From the NCBI GenBank assembly GCA_015680685.1, contig MNCI01021399.1:1017873-1081872 (forward strand): 64,000 nt of DNA. Reading direction: 5' to 3'. How positions within the stretch are numbered: the first letter of the stretch is position 1; each line of letters starts with the position of its first letter. The stretch comes from Gnetum montanum. Taxonomy: Eukaryota > Streptophyta > Gnetopsida > Gnetales > Gnetaceae. Made by a program: the position numbers and the translations under genes. The notes beneath the pieces were generated by a model. The model made no database searches. It saw nothing but the letters and a program-made list of their open reading frames with translations, and was not told the DNA's origin. Of the stretch, positions 61,340-64,000 are shown one piece after another.

Positions 61340-62917
61340 TGAAACACCACAATATTTTGCATGTTATAAGCAATCTTCATTATGTAGCTTTCACCCCATG
61401 GAACTTGAGGTACAATTTCATTAAAAATATGAAAATTGTAATTCACAATGGGCAATTTCACATACTTTATACTATTGGGGCTAAAAATTCCTCATAAGTG
61501 GTTAAATCCTCATTCACCAAGTGAAAAAAGTCACCTAGTATCTATATTTAGGCTTGGGAGGCCAAAAATGCCTTTTGGAATGACAAAAAGGGAAATTTAA
61601 TGGGTTTTATGGGGCTTAGACATTTTTCTACTCTGAAAACACATGCAAGGGGTAGATCTCATCTACCCCTAATGTGGAAGGGTAAGGGGTTTGAAAACTT
61701 TCCTCCCTTCAATGTGGAGACCAAAGGCACATTTTGGAAACTTCCCCCTAAAATAGAAAGATTCTCCCTAGCTTGGAAAATTTCTCCCCAGCCTAGAAAG
61801 TTTTCCCCCTTCAATGTTGAGACCAAACACACATTTTGGAAACTTTCCTTCAAAATTGAAAATTTTTCCCCCAACTTGGAAAGTTCCTTTCCCTTCACCA
61901 TGCCACCACCCCCACCCCCCAACATGGAAGCCACAAGAAGAAAAATTCATCATGTTATACACTTCAATGTTAACCATCCACTTCAACAAGCATGTTGAAG
62001 GGCTCAACATGGAAGACTCATCTCTAGCATGAAAGGGTTGCCTTGATTACTATTTTTAGTAAATGGAATAGCCATGGGGGAAGCACTTACTATTTTTAGT
62101 AAATTTGGTAGCCAATTTGTAGAGAAATTACATAAAATTTGCAACCATTTTGTAGCCTAATTATAGCCAATTTGTAGCCCCATTCATGGCCCAAAAACCC
62201 TATAAAATCCAAACTCCAACACCATTTATAGGTTCTAGATTTTTAACAAAAGGATTTCAAACATTATTTTTGACAAGCAATTTGCATACACACAACTCCA
62301 CACTTGGGGCATTTTTAGGTACTCAAGAGCTTTTGCAAGTTCCCATACTTGCAGTCTCTTGAACCCCAATGTGGAAGCATTAAGGCCTTGAGACTTGTTA
62401 GATTTTGGTGTTAACACTACACTTTTGGGATTCCAAACCTAGCATGAAGAAACTTAGCATCCAAATATTCTCCCTTTCTCATCCACCCCCCCCCTTTCCA
62501 AACAACAACCAAATTGTAGATCCAAGGTTGTAGTAGTGAAGAGAGGTCCTATAGCATCAAGAGTGGCTTGGCACCTAGATCGTGGAGTAGATCATCTCAA
62601 CTTCAATGGGCTTTGAACTCTTGTATAAGTGGATCCCCTTTTCACTCATCCAAGCACCATTTGTACATATTTCTCTAACCTATTTCTTATTTTTTCTTAA
62701 TAAAGTTTTAAGTTTTAAGTTTTTTGTTCAAAGGTAAATATATTATTTATGCATTATTTAGATTTGTTCACATTTCTACATTTTGCATCTCTCCCAAGTC
62801 CATAGTTGATCTTCCAAACCAACTAGGGCATCCTGAATCCCATTTTTATCATGAAGGCCTTGGGGATTCAAGGTTGAGAAACTACTTACTCCAAGGATCC
62901 TTGGTTCTTGTTCTAGC
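61340..62917 (+). mobile_element. TatD LTR, inserted in TatC protease
   Basis: It starts TGAAACACCACAA against protease text (left flank AGTTT). TATAAAA lies at 62202-62208 and AATAAA at 62699-62704. U3 holds two units of about 120 bases (CCCTTCAATGTGGAGACC and CCCTTCAATGTTGAGACC, near 61706 and 61808). It is broken near its right end by NaN2. Whether it is a full element or a solo LTR cannot be seen. A deletion joining TatC protease to its own 3' LTR is the alternative. Confidence 0.65.
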
Positions 62918-64000
62918 TGTACCGTCCGAAATCATCGGTCTTCGGATGAAATGAAATAGAAACCTAGAGATCTCTAGATACACATAGAAGACCCTACCTT
63001 CACTTGAGGGCAAGCTGGAATTAATGAAGGTAGAGTACCTTGAGTGGTTCGCACGCAGATCAAGTAAGGATTTTCCCGAATGCATATTGATATATTGTAT
63101 GCTGGGTTATACGTAAACGATGTAACAAATGTAAAATGGAGTGTAAATGTACAAGATCGTAAACAGTAAACATGTAACAATGAATGAAAAACTATAACAA
63201 ATTCTAGCAAAGAAATGTAGCAATATTATTATGAAGTGAGAGTTACAATGCACCGGTCTAATGTAGTTGTGACTTTAACACAAGGCGGGTGAATAGCCCC
63301 GGTGGATGCAGGGAAGACTATGTGCTGAGTTGAACTGCAGACATAGCGTAAAGGCTATATGCTCAGTGTGCAGGGTTGAGATCCAGCATACAGGGTTTTA
63401 GCTCTGGTTTCTCAAGGTCTCTGTTTCTCTTTGTCTCTGGTTTGCTCAAAATTGCCAACCCCTATCTAGTGAAAAATTGGGGTTTTTATACAAGTTTAGA
63501 CTTGGGACTCGGGTTTTGAGAGGGGATGATTGGCTATGGACTGCTGGACTTTCAATTTGGGTGACATGTGGTGTGCACTTTGTACATGCCGGGCGTATAT
63601 GATGGGCGTATATGCTATGAATGCCTACTGGGCGTATACGCTGGGAATGCCTGCTGGGTGTATACGCTATATCTGCTGGGCGTATACGCTAGGCATACAG
63701 AATGTACATGCTCAGCATATGGACTCCAAAATGTATGATGTCAACATCTGATGATTGCTCTGTTTGTGTGAGTAGATGCTTTGTACAAAGTCTTGCTCTG
63801 CAATACTGCTTCCTTGCCATCTTCGGAGGTTGCATGCCGGGCGTATACACCAGTCGTACACGCTGAGCGTACATGTGAGGCGTATACACTGTGGATGGAA
63901 ATTTTGGCGTATACACTGGGCGTATATGCTGAGAATGTGTAGTTAGTGAAAACTAAGTATTTTGAGCTCCAAAGTTTCCATTTCTAATAGCAGATGTTGC
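62918..64000 (-). mobile_element. NaN2 LTR, partial
   Basis: It begins TGTACCGTCCGAAATCATCGG like the NaN LTR and has the matching GGGCAAGCTGGAAT and CACCGGTC words and a TATA box (TATAAAAA, minus, 63483-63490). The internal repeats differ: clustered GGCGTATACGCTGGG-like words at about 63590-63920 instead of 180-bp units. It runs off the window. Confidence 0.75.

Noticed and set aside
61600-61998. 132-codon ORF with proline- and phenylalanine-rich text
   Set aside because: Lies within the U3 of the TatD LTR and arises from two imperfect tandem units; overlapping ORFs exist on the other strand.
1-64000. Host single-copy gene, tRNA, rRNA or organellar insert
   Set aside because: Every stretch with coding character could be assigned to a retrotransposon frame. 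The only gene-like exception, the antisense gene, is repeated in two elements and so travels with them.

Overview
The window is plant nuclear repeat DNA. It is AT-rich, mostly CpG-poor, and made almost entirely of decayed LTR retrotransposons of the Ty3/Gypsy superfamily nested inside one another. I found no host single-copy gene, tRNA, rRNA or CRISPR array. Very long Tat-lineage elements (about 20 kb), an Athila-like element and deep nesting point to a seed plant with a large genome. A gymnosperm is my best guess; that is inference, not something the sequence proves.

Layout. TatA (plus strand, oldest host) occupies 1847-8934 and resumes at 29490-33665. Its left end is cut by the 3' end of an unrelated LTR element (LtrF, 1-1846). 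TatB (plus, 8935-29489, 20.6 kb, both LTRs) sits inside the TatA pol gene, exactly between the two RNase H domains. TatC (plus, starts 33666) sits inside the TatA 3' LTR. The TatC gag-pro is split by three later insertions: AthM (minus, 37065-50174, Athila-like, both LTRs), NaN (minus, 51280-60273, gag-pro only, both LTRs) and TatD (plus, from 61340). The TatD LTR is itself interrupted at 62918 by a second NaN-type LTR (NaN2) that runs off the window. Terminal TG..CA, imperfect 5-bp target duplications, and host coding sequence that resumes across each insertion support this reading.

The Tat elements carry gag, a DDG-type retropepsin, RT, a Gypsy RNase H, a second archaeal-type RNase H (the Tat hallmark) and integrase. 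Between protease and RT lies a long spacer with splice-like ends, as in Ogre elements. In TatB this spacer is about 8.9 kb and holds two unexpected things. The first is a minus-strand gene of at least seven exons (15396-19061) whose inferred splice phases agree across the junctions. Its first visible exon looks like a degenerate FCP1/NIF-type HAD phosphatase domain and is also present in TatA. The second is a tandem array with a period near 190 bp, each unit built round an imperfect palindrome. The palindrome arms differ between TatA and TatB in the same way that the motifs in their LTRs differ.

NaN lacks RT and integrase but shares the polypurine tract, primer-site layout and LTR terminus of the Tat elements, so Tat is its likely mobiliser. 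It keeps more CpG than its surroundings and is probably the youngest insertion. AthM has, downstream of integrase, a long decayed reading frame for a coiled-coil protein in the position where Athila elements carry an env-like ORF. Every reading frame is broken, mostly by C-to-T or G-to-A stop codons, so nothing here looks able to move by itself today.
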